Shown here: positions 24,478 through 33,763 of the stretch, piece after piece
Layout: every line of letters begins with the position of its first letter
Numbering within the stretch: position 1 is the first letter of the stretch
NCBI RefSeq assembly: GCF_020742345.1
Contig: NZ_DYXC01000133.1
Location: forward strand, 1-46,609
Direction of reading: 5' to 3'
DNA: 46,609 bases
DNA from: Enteractinococcus helveticum
Lineage (GTDB): Bacteria > Actinomycetota > Actinomycetes > Actinomycetales > Micrococcaceae
Program-made: the position numbers and the translations under genes
The notes under the pieces: model-generated
Databases searched by the model: none
What the model was told of the DNA's origin: nothing
What the model saw: the letters and a program-made list of their open reading frames with translations, nothing else

Positions 24478-24536
24478 TCGATGCTTCATTCCGGCACACC
24501 CGGTGCCATAATGAATGCCCCAAGCGGATCGTACGC

Positions 24537-24542
24537 TAGCGT
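24537..24542 (+). promoter_or_regulatory. -10 box of a predicted leaderless promoter (dcd)
   Basis: TAGCGT is followed by TAAGCT and the GTG at 24549. No Shine-Dalgarno is present. Confidence 0.55.
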
Positions 24543-24548
24543 TAAGCT

Positions 24549-25130
24549 GTGCTTTTATCAGATCGTGATATCAAGAAGTCATTAGAAACTGGTCGGATCG
24601 GTCTGGATCCGCTGGACGTTGCCATGGTGCAACCGGCCAGCGTTGATGTACGCCTAGATCGGTACTTCCGGTTGTTTGATAACCACAACTACCCCTTCAT
24701 TGACCCAGCCATAGAACAGGCCAACCTTACGCGCATGGTCGATGTAGCACCAGACCAGCCATTCATCCTCCACCCCGGAGAATTTGTGTTGGGCTCAACC
24801 TATGAAAAAGTGTCGTTGGCAGATGACGTTGCAGCTCGTCTAGAAGGGAAATCTTCCCTGGGACGCCTGGGCCTGTTGACGCACTCCACCGCAGGCTTCA
24901 TTGATCCCGGGTTCTCCGGACATGTCACGTTGGAACTATCCAACATGTCGACCCTGCCAATAAAACTCTGGCCCGGCTCAAAAATTGGGCAGATGGCATT
25001 CTTTACCTTGACCTCACCATCCGAGCACCCCTACGGCACGGGGCCGAACCTTAACCGCTATCAGGATCAACGCGGACCGACCGCCTCCAGGTCACACCTG
25101 AATTTTCACCGATCGATCATCGAACGGTAA
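24549..25130 (+). CDS. dcd: dCTP deaminase (possibly bifunctional, dUMP-forming)
   Basis: A 193-residue Dcd that converts dCTP to dUTP (and in the bifunctional actinobacterial type further to dUMP) for thymidylate synthesis. The start MLLSDRDIKKSLETGRIGLD, the substrate loop GKSSLGRLGLLTHSTAG and the catalytic Glu in HVTLELSN are all conserved. The C-terminal YQDQRGPTASR closes the active site. The bifunctional Dcd of Mycobacterium tuberculosis has the same length and shape, but the dUTPase activity cannot be proved here. The GTG start is preceded by a TAGCGT box at the leaderless spacing. Confidence 0.95.
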   Translation: MLLSDRDIKKSLETGRIGLDPLDVAMVQPASVDVRLDRYFRLFDNHNYPFIDPAIEQANLTRMVDVAPDQPFILHPGEFVLGSTYEKVSLADDVAARLEGKSSLGRLGLLTHSTAGFIDPGFSGHVTLELSNMSTLPIKLWPGSKIGQMAFFTLTSPSEHPYGTGPNLNRYQDQRGPTASRSHLNFHRSIIER

Positions 25131-25565
25131 ACGTCAGCACTTTCTCAGCCCAACCCTGCGCCAGGGGTAAACTGCCGGCAAAATCTACGAGACAGATTGG
25201 GTTGCGCTGACAACAGAACGCCGTTTAGAACCGCTTCATAACCCGACTTTCGGACACGATTGCGAGGCCGAAAGACAGTTAACTTATCCCGTTTTTCGGC
25301 ATCAGACCGGGGTTTTAACTGTTGTATCGAAGCGCTGGCGAAATACGACACCTGGGCAAACTTTAGTTCGCTAAGGAGTAACACAACGGTGATTTTTGTA
25401 ATGCTCTTGATCCAGGTTTCTCGGGATAAACCGAACTAGAACCGATAAAACAAGACTTAAGTGGGATAGGCCGAGAATGTGAACTTAGAACGCTCTGCAC
25501 CAAAGCCGTCGTCCACTATGTAAGGTTAAGCAGGTGACCGTCCCCTAGACTTCACGGAGGCAACC
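25131..25565. other. 435-bp intergenic region before the mrp operon
   Basis: No gene is visible. GCCGAAA (25267-25273) and TTTCGGC (25294-25300) form a loose inverted repeat. The mrp promoter is expected here; a TAGACT at 25546-25551 is too close to the ribosome-binding GGAGG (25556-25560) to serve as its -10. Confidence 0.45.
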
Positions 25566-28500
25566 GTGCTGATTGTGCTCCTTGCACTTTTTATGGTTGC
25601 GCTCATTGCACCCCTGATTATTCATAAATCGGGACGTTCAGGCTTCCTCATTCTCGCAGCGATACCAGCAGCTGGATTTCTCTGGCTTGCGACACAATTA
25701 CCGAAAGTCCTTGCAGCAGAGGAACTGTTAGCGTCGAGCGCTGCTGCTCACCAGCAAGAAACATCCCTTGTGCAAACCTGGGAATGGATCCAACCGCTGG
25801 GTGTTGAACTGTCATTTCGGCTAGACACCCTGAGCGCGTTTCTCGGACTGATCGTCCTAGGCGTGGGCGCAGCCGTCCTGGTCTATTGTGCAAGGTACTT
25901 TAAGGCAGATGAACCGCGTTTAGGCAGTTTCGGCGCGCAATTCTTGGCATTTGCCGGCGCCATGTTTGGTTTGGTCGTCACTGACGATCTGCTGGTGCTC
26001 TATGTCTTTTGGGAAATCACTTCGATCTTGTCGTTCTTGATGATCGGCTACCAAGCCCACCGTATTTTCGCTCGCCGGTCCGCGATGACCGCTCTGATGG
26101 TCACCACCTTCGGTGGCTTGGGCATGCTGATCGGACTGATCATGTTTGGCAACGCGGCCGGTACATATCGTGTTTCCGAGATCGTAGCCCAAAGTACCGA
26201 CCTGCTTACCGGGGATTTTGCCGGGCCCTACATGACTTGGGCTATTGCGCTTGTGTTACTGGGGGCAATCACAAAGTCCGCCCAAGTGCCCTTCCACTTC
26301 TGGCTGCCTGCCGCGATGGCTGCTCCAACGCCTGTTTCCGCCTACCTCCATGCCGCGGCAATGGTCAAGGCCGGTATCTACCTTGTAGCACGGTTCGCTC
26401 CGGCTTTTGCTGGGGAGTCTATTTGGCAAGTCATGGTGCTTGGCGTTGGCATGTGGACCATGTTGGTTGGTGGATGGCGCGCACTGCGACAGACCGACAT
26501 CAAGCTCATCCTGGCCTACGGGACCGTATCCCAGCTGGGCTTCCTGATGATCGTCAACGGATTGGGAACAGCTGCCGGCGCCCAAGCGGGCCTGGCCATG
26601 CTGCTGGCACACTCACTTTTTAAAGCACCGCTGTTCATGGTCGTGGGTGCTATCGATAAGATCACTGGAACCCGTGACCTTACAAAACTTTCTGGACTGC
26701 GCAAAAGTCATCCGGGATTATTCTGGACCGCAATTCTTGCCGCACTCTCAATGGCCGGTGTCCCACCGCTGTTTGGCTTTATTGGTAAAGAAACCGTCAT
26801 GCAGGCTGCCACGGACTGGGCGCTGTGGCGAACCGACGGGCTCCTGCTGGGCCAACCCAACTTCTGGGGTGCAGCTTGGAGTTGGGCTCCACTAGTAATT
26901 GTTGTGCTGGGTTCCATCCTGACGGTTGCTTACACCGCACGCTTCATGTGGGCAGCATTTGCTACCAAGAAAATTCGTTCAGGCGGTGAGCTGCAAGAGC
27001 TCCCTCAGACTCGGGCACTGCGTGGCTTCGGGCGTCTTGGCCTTATTCCGGCTGCCGCGCTCTCGGCTGCTGGCGTCGTGGCAGCTTTCGTCCCCGGTTG
27101 GGTCGGCGCATTACCCTACGAATTTAGTCACACCTTTGAACACTTTGAAGGTGAACACGTAGAACCGTTGGCATTGTGGCACGGTTTCAACCTCGTTTTG
27201 GGTCTGTCTGCGGTGATCATTCTGGTTGGTATTGGCCTGTTTGGTATCCGCGGTCACGTCAGTCGCGTTCAGGCCGCAGTACCCACCTGGCTTGATATGT
27301 CGCGGGTCTACCGTTTTAGTCTGGCTCGGCTGGATGACCTGGCCATTTGGATCACCGGTCGTACTCAACGCGGTGACTTGTCATTCTATCTCTACATCAT
27401 CCTGGCAGTCACGGTCCTGGCACCGCTGGCCATTCTGTTGTTCCCAACGAACTCCGACGACGCCACCATCTCTTTGCCTAACGTCGCATTTGCCGGCGAC
27501 TGGATACTCACCGGTCACCCCGTGTACTTCGTGGTGGCCATCGTCATGATCTTGGCTGCGATCTCAGTGATTCGTGCCAAACGACGGTTCTGGGCTGTGC
27601 TGTTGGTCTCGACCACCGGATATGCCCTGGCTGGCGTTTTTGCCCTCCAAGGCTCACCCGATCTGGCACTTACCCAGGTGCTGGTGGAATCCGTGTTGAC
27701 TGTGGCTATGGTCTTGGGGCTGCGTGTTCTACCGCCAGAGATTCCCAAAGTCCAAGAACAACATGACAACCAGTGGGCCAGAGCGCTCTTGGCCATTGCG
27801 TTTGGCCTGGTCATGATGTGGATTGCCGCGACCGTGATGGCCTCACGAATTGCTGACCCCATCTCGCTGGCCATGCCAGAATTGTCCTACTACGAAGGCG
27901 GTGGCACAAACATCGTCAACGTCACCCTGGTCGATATGCGTGCTTGGGACACCTTTGGTGAAATTACCGTACTGGCGGCTGCTGCAACTGGTGTTGCATC
28001 ATTGGTCTTCATCGCTGAACGTGAGAGGCGTCGCAAGAGCATATCGGAACTCACTGTAGGAACTGTGGGCGCGTACCGTGTCGAAGAGTCGGCGATGAAC
28101 GATGCCGAAGTCAAAAGCTTCCGCAACTTCTTCAATGTGCAACGTCAACCATGGATTGTTGCTGGAGCAACGATGGCGCCCGAACGAAGGTCCATCATTT
28201 TCGAAGTGATTACCCGTCTGATCTTCCACGCCATTATCCTCGTGTCGCTCTACCTGCTGATTTCAGGCCACAACCTTCCCGGTGGTGGATTTGCCGGCGG
28301 ACTGTTGGCTGGTATCGCCTTTGCCATCCGGTATGTGGCCGGTGGGCGATTCGAACTTGAACAGTCGATCAAAATCCCAGCCGGAATTATTCTCGGCTCG
28401 GGTCTGGCCATCGCGGCCGTTGCCGGGTTGGTACCGCTGTTCTTCGACGGCCAGGTCTTCCAAGCCTACGATGTTGAAGTCGTGCTGCCCCTGCTTGGTC

Positions 28501-28703
28501 ACGTGCACTTCGCTTCAGCCATGGTCTTTGATATCGGGGTATACCTGGTGGTGATTGGCTTGGTCATCGATGTGCTGCGTTCCTTGGGCTCTGAAGTGGA
28601 CCGACGCTATGAGATTGAGACCCGTGCCAGGATCGAAGCCGAACAGCGCATGACCGCAGCCCGAGTCAGTGCGCAGACTTCAGGAGGCCAACGTGACGAT
28701 TGA
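25566..28703 (+). CDS. mrpA: Mrp Na+/H+ antiporter subunit A, fused A-B form
   Basis: A 1045-residue membrane protein, first subunit of the multi-subunit Mrp (Mnh/Sha) antiporter, related to NuoL. The conserved channel segments are clear: LYVFWEITSILSFLM with the membrane Glu, KSAQVPFHFWLPAAMAAPTP, AYLHAAAMVKAGIYL and LILAYGTVSQLGFLM. From about residue 870 a MrpB domain is fused (SLYLLISGHNLPGGGFAGGL), and no separate mrpB exists, as is usual in actinobacteria. The GTG start has GGAGG at 25556-25560. It is the first gene of six overlapping genes mrpA(B)-C-D-E-F-G. Confidence 0.95.
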   Translation: MLIVLLALFMVALIAPLIIHKSGRSGFLILAAIPAAGFLWLATQLPKVLAAEELLASSAAAHQQETSLVQTWEWIQPLGVELSFRLDTLSAFLGLIVLGVGAAVLVYCARYFKADEPRLGSFGAQFLAFAGAMFGLVVTDDLLVLYVFWEITSILSFLMIGYQAHRIFARRSAMTALMVTTFGGLGMLIGLIMFGNAAGTYRVSEIVAQSTDLLTGDFAGPYMTWAIALVLLGAITKSAQVPFHFWLPAAMAAPTPVSAYLHAAAMVKAGIYLVARFAPAFAGESIWQVMVLGVGMWTMLVGGWRALRQTDIKLILAYGTVSQLGFLMIVNGLGTAAGAQAGLAMLLAHSLFKAPLFMVVGAIDKITGTRDLTKLSGLRKSHPGLFWTAILAALSMAGVPPLFGFIGKETVMQAATDWALWRTDGLLLGQPNFWGAAWSWAPLVIVVLGSILTVAYTARFMWAAFATKKIRSGGELQELPQTRALRGFGRLGLIPAAALSAAGVVAAFVPGWVGALPYEFSHTFEHFEGEHVEPLALWHGFNLVLGLSAVIILVGIGLFGIRGHVSRVQAAVPTWLDMSRVYRFSLARLDDLAIWITGRTQRGDLSFYLYIILAVTVLAPLAILLFPTNSDDATISLPNVAFAGDWILTGHPVYFVVAIVMILAAISVIRAKRRFWAVLLVSTTGYALAGVFALQGSPDLALTQVLVESVLTVAMVLGLRVLPPEIPKVQEQHDNQWARALLAIAFGLVMMWIAATVMASRIADPISLAMPELSYYEGGGTNIVNVTLVDMRAWDTFGEITVLAAAATGVASLVFIAERERRRKSISELTVGTVGAYRVEESAMNDAEVKSFRNFFNVQRQPWIVAGATMAPERRSIIFEVITRLIFHAIILVSLYLLISGHNLPGGGFAGGLLAGIAFAIRYVAGGRFELEQSIKIPAGIILGSGLAIAAVAGLVPLFFDGQVFQAYDVEVVLPLLGHVHFASAMVFDIGVYLVVIGLVIDVLRSLGSEVDRRYEIETRARIEAEQRMTAARVSAQTSGGQRDD

Positions 28704-29199
28704 TGCCGTCTTGCTCATCATGATGGGCGTTATGTTCGCCGCGGCCATTTACCTACTGATGGACCGCACCCTGACACGAATCATGTTCGGGCTGATGATG
28801 TTCACGAACGCCGCCAACCTGTTGATCATCATCATGGCGGGTCCCGCCGGGCTTCCGCCGATCTTTCGTGACGACATCGCCGCCGATGAGTACTTAGATC
28901 CACTGCCTCAGGCGCTGACTCTAACCTCAATCGTCATCAGCTTTGCAGTCACCGCATTCATCCTGGCGTTGATCTATCGATCCTGGGTCTTGGCTCGCCG
29001 CGATGAAGTCCAAGTCGATATCGAAGACATCCAGGTTGCTGAACAGCCAACCTACGACGCCGAAGACGACGCGCTCATCGCCGATGAAGAATCCGAATTC
29101 CTCGAAGATCACGAAGACCCGAATATTTACTACGAATACACCACCGAAGCCAACCCGAGCGTAGACTCTGCCGAACCGAAAGAAGGTGACCGCTGGTGA
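28693..29199 (+). CDS. mrpC: Mrp antiporter subunit C
   Basis: A 168-residue NuoK-like subunit with three membrane helices (about residues 4-20, 27-48 and 75-98) and the motif LPQALTLTSIVISFAVTAF. The GTG at 28693 follows AGGAGG at 28682-28687 and overlaps the mrpA stop, so translation is coupled. Usual MrpC proteins have about 115 residues; this one has an acidic C-terminal tail of about 60 residues (rich in Glu, Asp and Tyr) facing the cytoplasm, of unknown role. Confidence 0.93.
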   Translation: MTIDAVLLIMMGVMFAAAIYLLMDRTLTRIMFGLMMFTNAANLLIIIMAGPAGLPPIFRDDIAADEYLDPLPQALTLTSIVISFAVTAFILALIYRSWVLARRDEVQVDIEDIQVAEQPTYDAEDDALIADEESEFLEDHEDPNIYYEYTTEANPSVDSAEPKEGDRW

Positions 29200-30866
29200 C
29201 AGACTTCTCCGTGGTCAATCTGGCACCCCTTTCGGTTCTGCTGCCCATCCTAGGCGCGGCTATTGCTTTCACTTTGGTTCGCAAACTCGTGAGCCAGGTG
29301 GCTGTCACACTCAGCACACTAGCTCTCACACTCGGCTTGGAAAGCTGGCTACTGATCGATGTGTGGATCAACGGTGGTGCCCAAGCCGTGCTGTTAGGCG
29401 GATGGGAAGCTCCGATGGGCATCGTGCTTGTCGTTGACCGCTTCTCCGCTTTGATGCTCGTGGTGTCATCTATTGTGGTCATGCTCGTGTTGCTCTTCTC
29501 ATCCGCCCAAGGTGTGGGCAGTGATGAGTCTTCGCAACAACCCGTTTCAATCTTCCACCCAACATTTTTGATTCTGACCGCCGGTGTCTCCAACGCGTTC
29601 CTAGCCGGAGACCTATTCAACCTCTATGTGGGTTTCGAGATCCTGCTGACGGCCTCCTATGTCTTGTTGACCATTGGTGGAACCGGACCGCGCGTGCGAG
29701 CCGGGGTGACCTACGTCGTCGTCTCGGTTGTTTCATCGGTGATCTTCCTGGTGGCCATCGCCATGATCTACGGGGCAACCGGCACCGTGAACATGGCTGA
29801 TCTGGCCATGAAGCTTGGAGCACTGGACCCGGATCTTCAACAAATGCTGCATCTGATGCTCCTGGTAGGTTTCGGCATCAAGGCGGCAGTGTTCCCGTTG
29901 TCGTTTTGGCTGCCGGACTCCTATCCCACCGCACCAGCCCCGGTTACGGCAGTGTTCGCCGGGTTGCTAACCAAGGTTGGCGTCTACGCCATAATCCGTA
30001 CTGAAACCCTGCTGTTTCCGGGGGACCGCGTCAACTCGCTTTTACTGGTTGTAGCCGCGCTGACTATGATCGTCGGCATCCTTGGCGCCCTGGTACAGTT
30101 CGATATCAAACGTGTCTTGTCGTTTACCCTGGTCTCACACATCGGCTACATGATCTTTGGTGTGGCGGTCTCTAACCACATCGGCCTGACCGCCACGGTG
30201 TTCTACATTGTCCACCACATCACCATTCAAACCGCACTGTTCTTGGTCACCGGTTTGATTGAATATCGCACGGGATCAGCCAATATTGACCGTCTTGGAT
30301 CGATGCTGAAAATCTCCCCGCTGGTGGCTGTACTCTATATCATCCCTGCGCTAAACCTCGGGGGTATTCCACCATTTTCCGGTTTCATCGGCAAAATCGG
30401 TTTGGTCCAAGCTGGTGTGTCCAATGGTTCGGGCCTGTCCTGGGTGCTTGTGGCCGCCTCGATTGTCACTTCGCTGCTCACACTGCTGGTCATGATGCGC
30501 ATTTGGACGAGGGTCTTTTGGCGTCCAATTGAAGATTCTGAGGACCCAGCTATGCGCGGTACTGAAGAAGCCAAGCGTGTTGATCAGCGTAAGAAACCAC
30601 TGCGTAAAGACTCGCCAGGTCTGGTTGCGCCCACCATTGCCTTGGTTACCGTGGGTGTGGCATTAACCGTTGTTGCCGGGCCACTATTTGATTTTGCAGA
30701 TGAAGCCGCCGACGACATGATTCATCGCACCCCGTATATTCAGGCGGTCTTAGGCGATGAAGCCGCCCAGCAGGCCCAGTTGGAAGCCGATCAGCTGGAA
30801 GGCTGGGGGATCGAGGGATCTGATGGAGCGGGCACCTTACAGGATTCGGAAGGGGGCACGAAGTAA
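29196..30866 (+). CDS. mrpD: Mrp antiporter subunit D
   Basis: A 556-residue NuoM/N-like subunit. LYVGFEILLTASYVLL carries the conserved membrane Glu, and KAAVFPLSFWLPDSYPTAPA followed by TAVFAGLLTKVGVYAI are the proton-channel segments. The GTG overlaps the mrpC stop by four bases (GTGA). The C-terminus is longer than usual: after the last helix it has a Gln/Glu/Gly-rich tail of about 50 residues. It forms the proton-pumping part together with MrpA. Confidence 0.95.
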   Translation: MTDFSVVNLAPLSVLLPILGAAIAFTLVRKLVSQVAVTLSTLALTLGLESWLLIDVWINGGAQAVLLGGWEAPMGIVLVVDRFSALMLVVSSIVVMLVLLFSSAQGVGSDESSQQPVSIFHPTFLILTAGVSNAFLAGDLFNLYVGFEILLTASYVLLTIGGTGPRVRAGVTYVVVSVVSSVIFLVAIAMIYGATGTVNMADLAMKLGALDPDLQQMLHLMLLVGFGIKAAVFPLSFWLPDSYPTAPAPVTAVFAGLLTKVGVYAIIRTETLLFPGDRVNSLLLVVAALTMIVGILGALVQFDIKRVLSFTLVSHIGYMIFGVAVSNHIGLTATVFYIVHHITIQTALFLVTGLIEYRTGSANIDRLGSMLKISPLVAVLYIIPALNLGGIPPFSGFIGKIGLVQAGVSNGSGLSWVLVAASIVTSLLTLLVMMRIWTRVFWRPIEDSEDPAMRGTEEAKRVDQRKKPLRKDSPGLVAPTIALVTVGVALTVVAGPLFDFADEAADDMIHRTPYIQAVLGDEAAQQAQLEADQLEGWGIEGSDGAGTLQDSEGGTK

Positions 30867-31534
30867 TGCCGAATTACCCGAAGACTTCGCAGTACCGGCA
30901 TCCTGATATGCCTTCGGCCATCGAAGATAAACGTTCACGATTATCGCAGTGGCCCATGATTGTCGGTTTGACCTTTATCTGGGTGGCATTATGGCAGGAT
31001 CTTACGCTGGGCACGATCGTATTGGGCGTGATCTTTAGTTCAGCGGTTATGTTCTTACTCCCGCTGCCTCCGGTGCCTTTTGCAGACCGATTCAATGTGT
31101 ATCACACCGTAAAATTTATGTTTTATTTCCTGTGGAAGATCACCGCGGCCACCTGGGACGTCGCTGTCAAAGCCGCAAAGCCCGGACCCGCAGTGGTCAA
31201 CTCGGTGGTTGCGGTAAAACTGCGCACCCAAGACGACTTGTTGTTGACACTGGTCGGTCACGTATATGCGCTGATCCCAGGGTCATTAGTTATCGACGTC
31301 GACCGGCCAAGCTCCACCTTGTTCTTACACGTGCTGGACATTCCCGACGAGGATGCAGCCGAGGCATTTCGCGCGGATTCCTTGGATATTGAAGCGCGCA
31401 TGATTCGCGGCTTCGGTTCAAAACGCGACTACGAATTGGTCAAAGCCGAAGATGCTGCCGACGACGGTGTCGTGCGTCGTCATACCGAATGGTCGGATGC
31501 CGACGCGTTGACGCAGCAGGAGGAAGGTTCATGA
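30866..31534 (+). CDS. mrpE: Mrp antiporter subunit E
   Basis: A 222-residue subunit with two or three membrane helices near the N-terminus and a cytoplasmic domain. FMFYFLWKITAATWDVA, the hydrophobic core and SLVIDVDRPSSTLFLHVLD are typical of MrpE. The ATG shares one base with the mrpD stop. It is longer than usual MrpE (about 160) because of an N-terminal polar stretch of about 28 residues and an acidic tail. Confidence 0.92.
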   Translation: MPNYPKTSQYRHPDMPSAIEDKRSRLSQWPMIVGLTFIWVALWQDLTLGTIVLGVIFSSAVMFLLPLPPVPFADRFNVYHTVKFMFYFLWKITAATWDVAVKAAKPGPAVVNSVVAVKLRTQDDLLLTLVGHVYALIPGSLVIDVDRPSSTLFLHVLDIPDEDAAEAFRADSLDIEARMIRGFGSKRDYELVKAEDAADDGVVRRHTEWSDADALTQQEEGS

Positions 31535-31851
31535 GCATTTTGTCCCTCGCCGGTTGGATTAGTGTCTTCTTCTTGTCTTTTGGCGCATTCGGAGCACTGT
31601 ATCGCATTGTTCGCGGTCCGGCACTGTTGGATCGTGCTATCGCCCTCGACGTCATTTTAATTGTGTTCTCCTCCGGTCTAACCGTCTGGATGGCGCTGAA
31701 TGATTCGACCTACTTTATTGTGCTGGTGGTCGTCGCCTCGCTGATCGGGTTTATTTCTTCGGCGACACTTGCCCGCTTTACCGTTGAAGGCGCCCAGGCA
31801 AATCAAGCTGAACCCGAACCGCAACAAGGCCCAACGGGTGGTGAGGTCTAA
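31531..31851 (+). CDS. mrpF: Mrp antiporter subunit F
   Basis: A 106-residue subunit with three membrane helices. YRIVRGPALLDRAIALDVI is the family core. The ATG at 31531 overlaps the mrpE stop (ATGA) and has AGGAGGAAGG at 31519-31528. The C-terminus is a Gln/Glu/Pro-rich tail. MrpF helps to form the sodium path with MrpE and MrpG. Confidence 0.95.
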   Translation: MSILSLAGWISVFFLSFGAFGALYRIVRGPALLDRAIALDVILIVFSSGLTVWMALNDSTYFIVLVVVASLIGFISSATLARFTVEGAQANQAEPEPQQGPTGGEV

Positions 31852-32238
31852 GTGGAGATCACCTTTGACTCCTGGATGGATATCGTCGCCGCGGTTCTGT
31901 TAGTCCTGGGCACGCTGCTATCGGCCATCGCCGGATTTGGCCTCCTGCGCTTTCCGGATGTGTTATCGCGCATGCACGCGGCTACCAAACCTCAAGTGCT
32001 AGGACTATTTCTGGCCCTGGCCGGTTTGGGGTTTGCGTTGAAAACCTGGGCGGTGGTGCCGGTGTTGATCGTGGCATGGCTGGCACAGCTCATTACCGCA
32101 CCGGTCTCGGCGCACTTGGTGGGACGGGCAACGTATCGGTCACACCACCTGGATTCGAAACATATCGCCGTCGACGATTTGGCCGAGGCGATAGCTGAAC
32201 AAGAACGCCACGCAGCCGAAGCCGAAGAGAGCTCGTGA
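31852..32238 (+). CDS. mrpG: Mrp antiporter subunit G
   Basis: A 128-residue subunit with three membrane helices. GFGLLRFPDVLSRMHAATKP is the PhaG/MnhG signature. The GTG directly follows the mrpF stop; GTGGTGAGG at about 31838-31846 lies upstream. The C-terminus is Glu/Ala-rich. It closes the operon. After it comes a 30-bp stretch with three copies of CAGCCAC and no clear terminator. Confidence 0.95.
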   Translation: MEITFDSWMDIVAAVLLVLGTLLSAIAGFGLLRFPDVLSRMHAATKPQVLGLFLALAGLGFALKTWAVVPVLIVAWLAQLITAPVSAHLVGRATYRSHHLDSKHIAVDDLAEAIAEQERHAAEAEESS

Positions 32239-32319
32239 CCACCTCGGGACGTCAACGCGCGGCCACGCTACAGCCACACTACAGCCACGCTGCGCAATGG
32301 TATCTCGGAGAGGAACATA

Positions 32320-33000
32320 CTAGCATTCCGGTTTTGCTTGAGCGCTGACCGCCCAGACTTCGGCCCATTTTTCGCCCAACGATTCGACGGACTCGTGGGC
32401 ATTGAGACCGCTGGGATCCGGAACCACCCACAGTTGCGACGAAGTAGGCCATCCGGGGAGATTATGGGTCGGCTGGAATCCCAACACAGCTTTCGGCGCA
32501 TCAAAAGCACTACGAAACGCAGTGATCCCCGTAAAAGCAACCACCGGTGGGCACAACACCCGCACCCGCTGCACCAGCCGGGCGCATCCGGCGCGCAACT
32601 CTTCGCGGCTGAGCTGACTGGACCGTGAAGTTGGCCGGGAGACAATATTGGTGATCCCAACGCCACGGCGGGCCAACATGAGCTCATCGGATCGTTGCAT
32701 CCCGGTGGAGTCATTGACCAGGGTTTCCGTCACACCTGCTGCGTAGAGTGATTTCCAGAATCGATTCCCGGGGCGTGCGAACGGTGCTTGCACTGAAGCA
32801 GCCCACGGGCTGGGATTTGTCCCCACGATGAGTAGTCGTAGCAGGCCCATGTTGTCACGATCGTCGGGGTAGGGGAGTACGTCGTCCAAAGTTATCCCGT
32901 TGGCTGCGGCCTCGGCCAGCTCTGCTTTGGTTGGACGGCGCCCCTGTAACGGAGACGGGGTGCGCCACGGGGTCCAGGGCTCTGGAAGCTTGGTGTCCAT
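32320..33000 (-). CDS. mug: Mismatch-specific uracil-DNA glycosylase (Mug/TDG family)
   Basis: A 226-residue glycosylase that removes uracil or thymine from mismatches with G. Motif 1 is GTNPSP (residues 60-65, with Asn62 in the place of the water-activating Asn of Mug) and motif 2 is VPDPSGLNAH near residue 192, almost the same as NPSGLN in E. coli Mug. The N-terminal 40 residues are an Arg/Pro-rich extension. The ATG is fixed by TAGGGT, six bases upstream, which predicts a leaderless transcript. The divergent pth2 gene starts 49 bp away. Confidence 0.93.
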   Translation of the reverse strand: MDTKLPEPWTPWRTPSPLQGRRPTKAELAEAAANGITLDDVLPYPDDRDNMGLLRLLIVGTNPSPWAASVQAPFARPGNRFWKSLYAAGVTETLVNDSTGMQRSDELMLARRGVGITNIVSRPTSRSSQLSREELRAGCARLVQRVRVLCPPVVAFTGITAFRSAFDAPKAVLGFQPTHNLPGWPTSSQLWVVPDPSGLNAHESVESLGEKWAEVWAVSAQAKPEC

Positions 33001-33006
33001 GGTTCT

Positions 33007-33012
33007 ACCCTA
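33007..33012 (-). promoter_or_regulatory. -10 box of a predicted leaderless promoter (mug)
   Basis: On the minus strand TAGGGT is followed by AGAACC and the ATG at 33000-32998. Confidence 0.6.
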
Positions 33013-33037
33013 GGACGTCGCTGGGCTTGGACCGCGT

Positions 33038-33043
33038 TAGAGT
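33038..33043 (+). promoter_or_regulatory. -10 box of a predicted leaderless promoter (pth2)
   Basis: TAGAGT is followed by AGAAAT and the ATG at 33050. The divergent mug -10 lies 26 bp away, so both promoters share a 49-bp gap. Confidence 0.6.
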
Positions 33044-33049
33044 AGAAAT

Positions 33050-33751
33050 ATGAGTCAGCCAGTGGCACGCCCAGAACACCCCGATCATGAACGGCCCTGG
33101 GCCTTACAATTGGTGATCCACCGTAACAGGCAGGATCCTGCGAACCATATTGACGTGTTGGAAGCCGCGGGGTCAGCCGTGGTCCAATTATTGGACGATC
33201 CGCAGACCACTGAGCCCAATGGGCCCTGGGCTGATGCGGTTGCCCACTGGCGTGCCGGATGGATTCGCAAGGTGGCCCGTCGGGCGGAGAATACACGCTG
33301 GGATGACGTACAGTCATTAGACGGTGTGACCGCCACCTCGGGGAGCGCCGCGGTGCGGGCCGTGGTCCCCGGCCCAGTTGACTCGGTGCCGGCTGTGATC
33401 AAAAAACTTCAGGTTCGCGGCACCGAACTGCCCCGACTGCATGATTCGGTGCAGGACAACACTCTTGTGACGGTGGAATTGACTCCGCACGCGCAATTGA
33501 CCACCGGCAAGGCCGCCGCACAGGTTGGACACGCCACCCAGTTGGCCTATGAGCGACTCGTTGAGCAAGCTGCCGCCGGCGATTCGGTTGCCCAACAGGT
33601 GTTAACCGATTGGCGTGCGGATGATTTTCGCATCCGTGTTACCGAACCCATACGGCACGACTGGGAACGCGCCGAAAGACAAATCCGGGTCATGGATGCC
33701 GGGCTCACCGAAGTCTCGGGTGTCACTGAAACCGCGCGAGCCCGGTGGTAA
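33050..33751 (+). CDS. Peptidyl-tRNA hydrolase, archaeal/eukaryotic Pth2 type
   Basis: A 233-residue protein whose C-terminal half is the Pth2 domain. TTGKAAAQVGHATQLA (about residues 150-165), with the conserved Lys and His, and the order of strands match the Pth2 family. Pth2 frees tRNA from dropped peptides and is usual in archaea and eukaryotes; a Pth2-like gene beside classical bacterial Pth occurs in many actinobacteria. The first 100 residues are a less conserved domain with many Trp and Arg residues. Its start is set by TAGAGT at the leaderless spacing. Activity on tRNA is not certain in bacterial members. Confidence 0.85.
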   Translation: MSQPVARPEHPDHERPWALQLVIHRNRQDPANHIDVLEAAGSAVVQLLDDPQTTEPNGPWADAVAHWRAGWIRKVARRAENTRWDDVQSLDGVTATSGSAAVRAVVPGPVDSVPAVIKKLQVRGTELPRLHDSVQDNTLVTVELTPHAQLTTGKAAAQVGHATQLAYERLVEQAAAGDSVAQQVLTDWRADDFRIRVTEPIRHDWERAERQIRVMDAGLTEVSGVTETARARW

Positions 33752-33763
33752 CAGGTTGTTAAA

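Noticed and set aside
25546..25551. TAGACT as the -10 box of the mrp operon
   Set aside because: Transcription would begin inside the Shine-Dalgarno sequence, and the gap to the start codon does not fit the leaderless layout.
32255..32290. Short repeats CTACAGCCAC after mrpG as a CRISPR or tandem array
   Set aside because: Only about three imperfect copies are present without spacers; it is simple local repetition.
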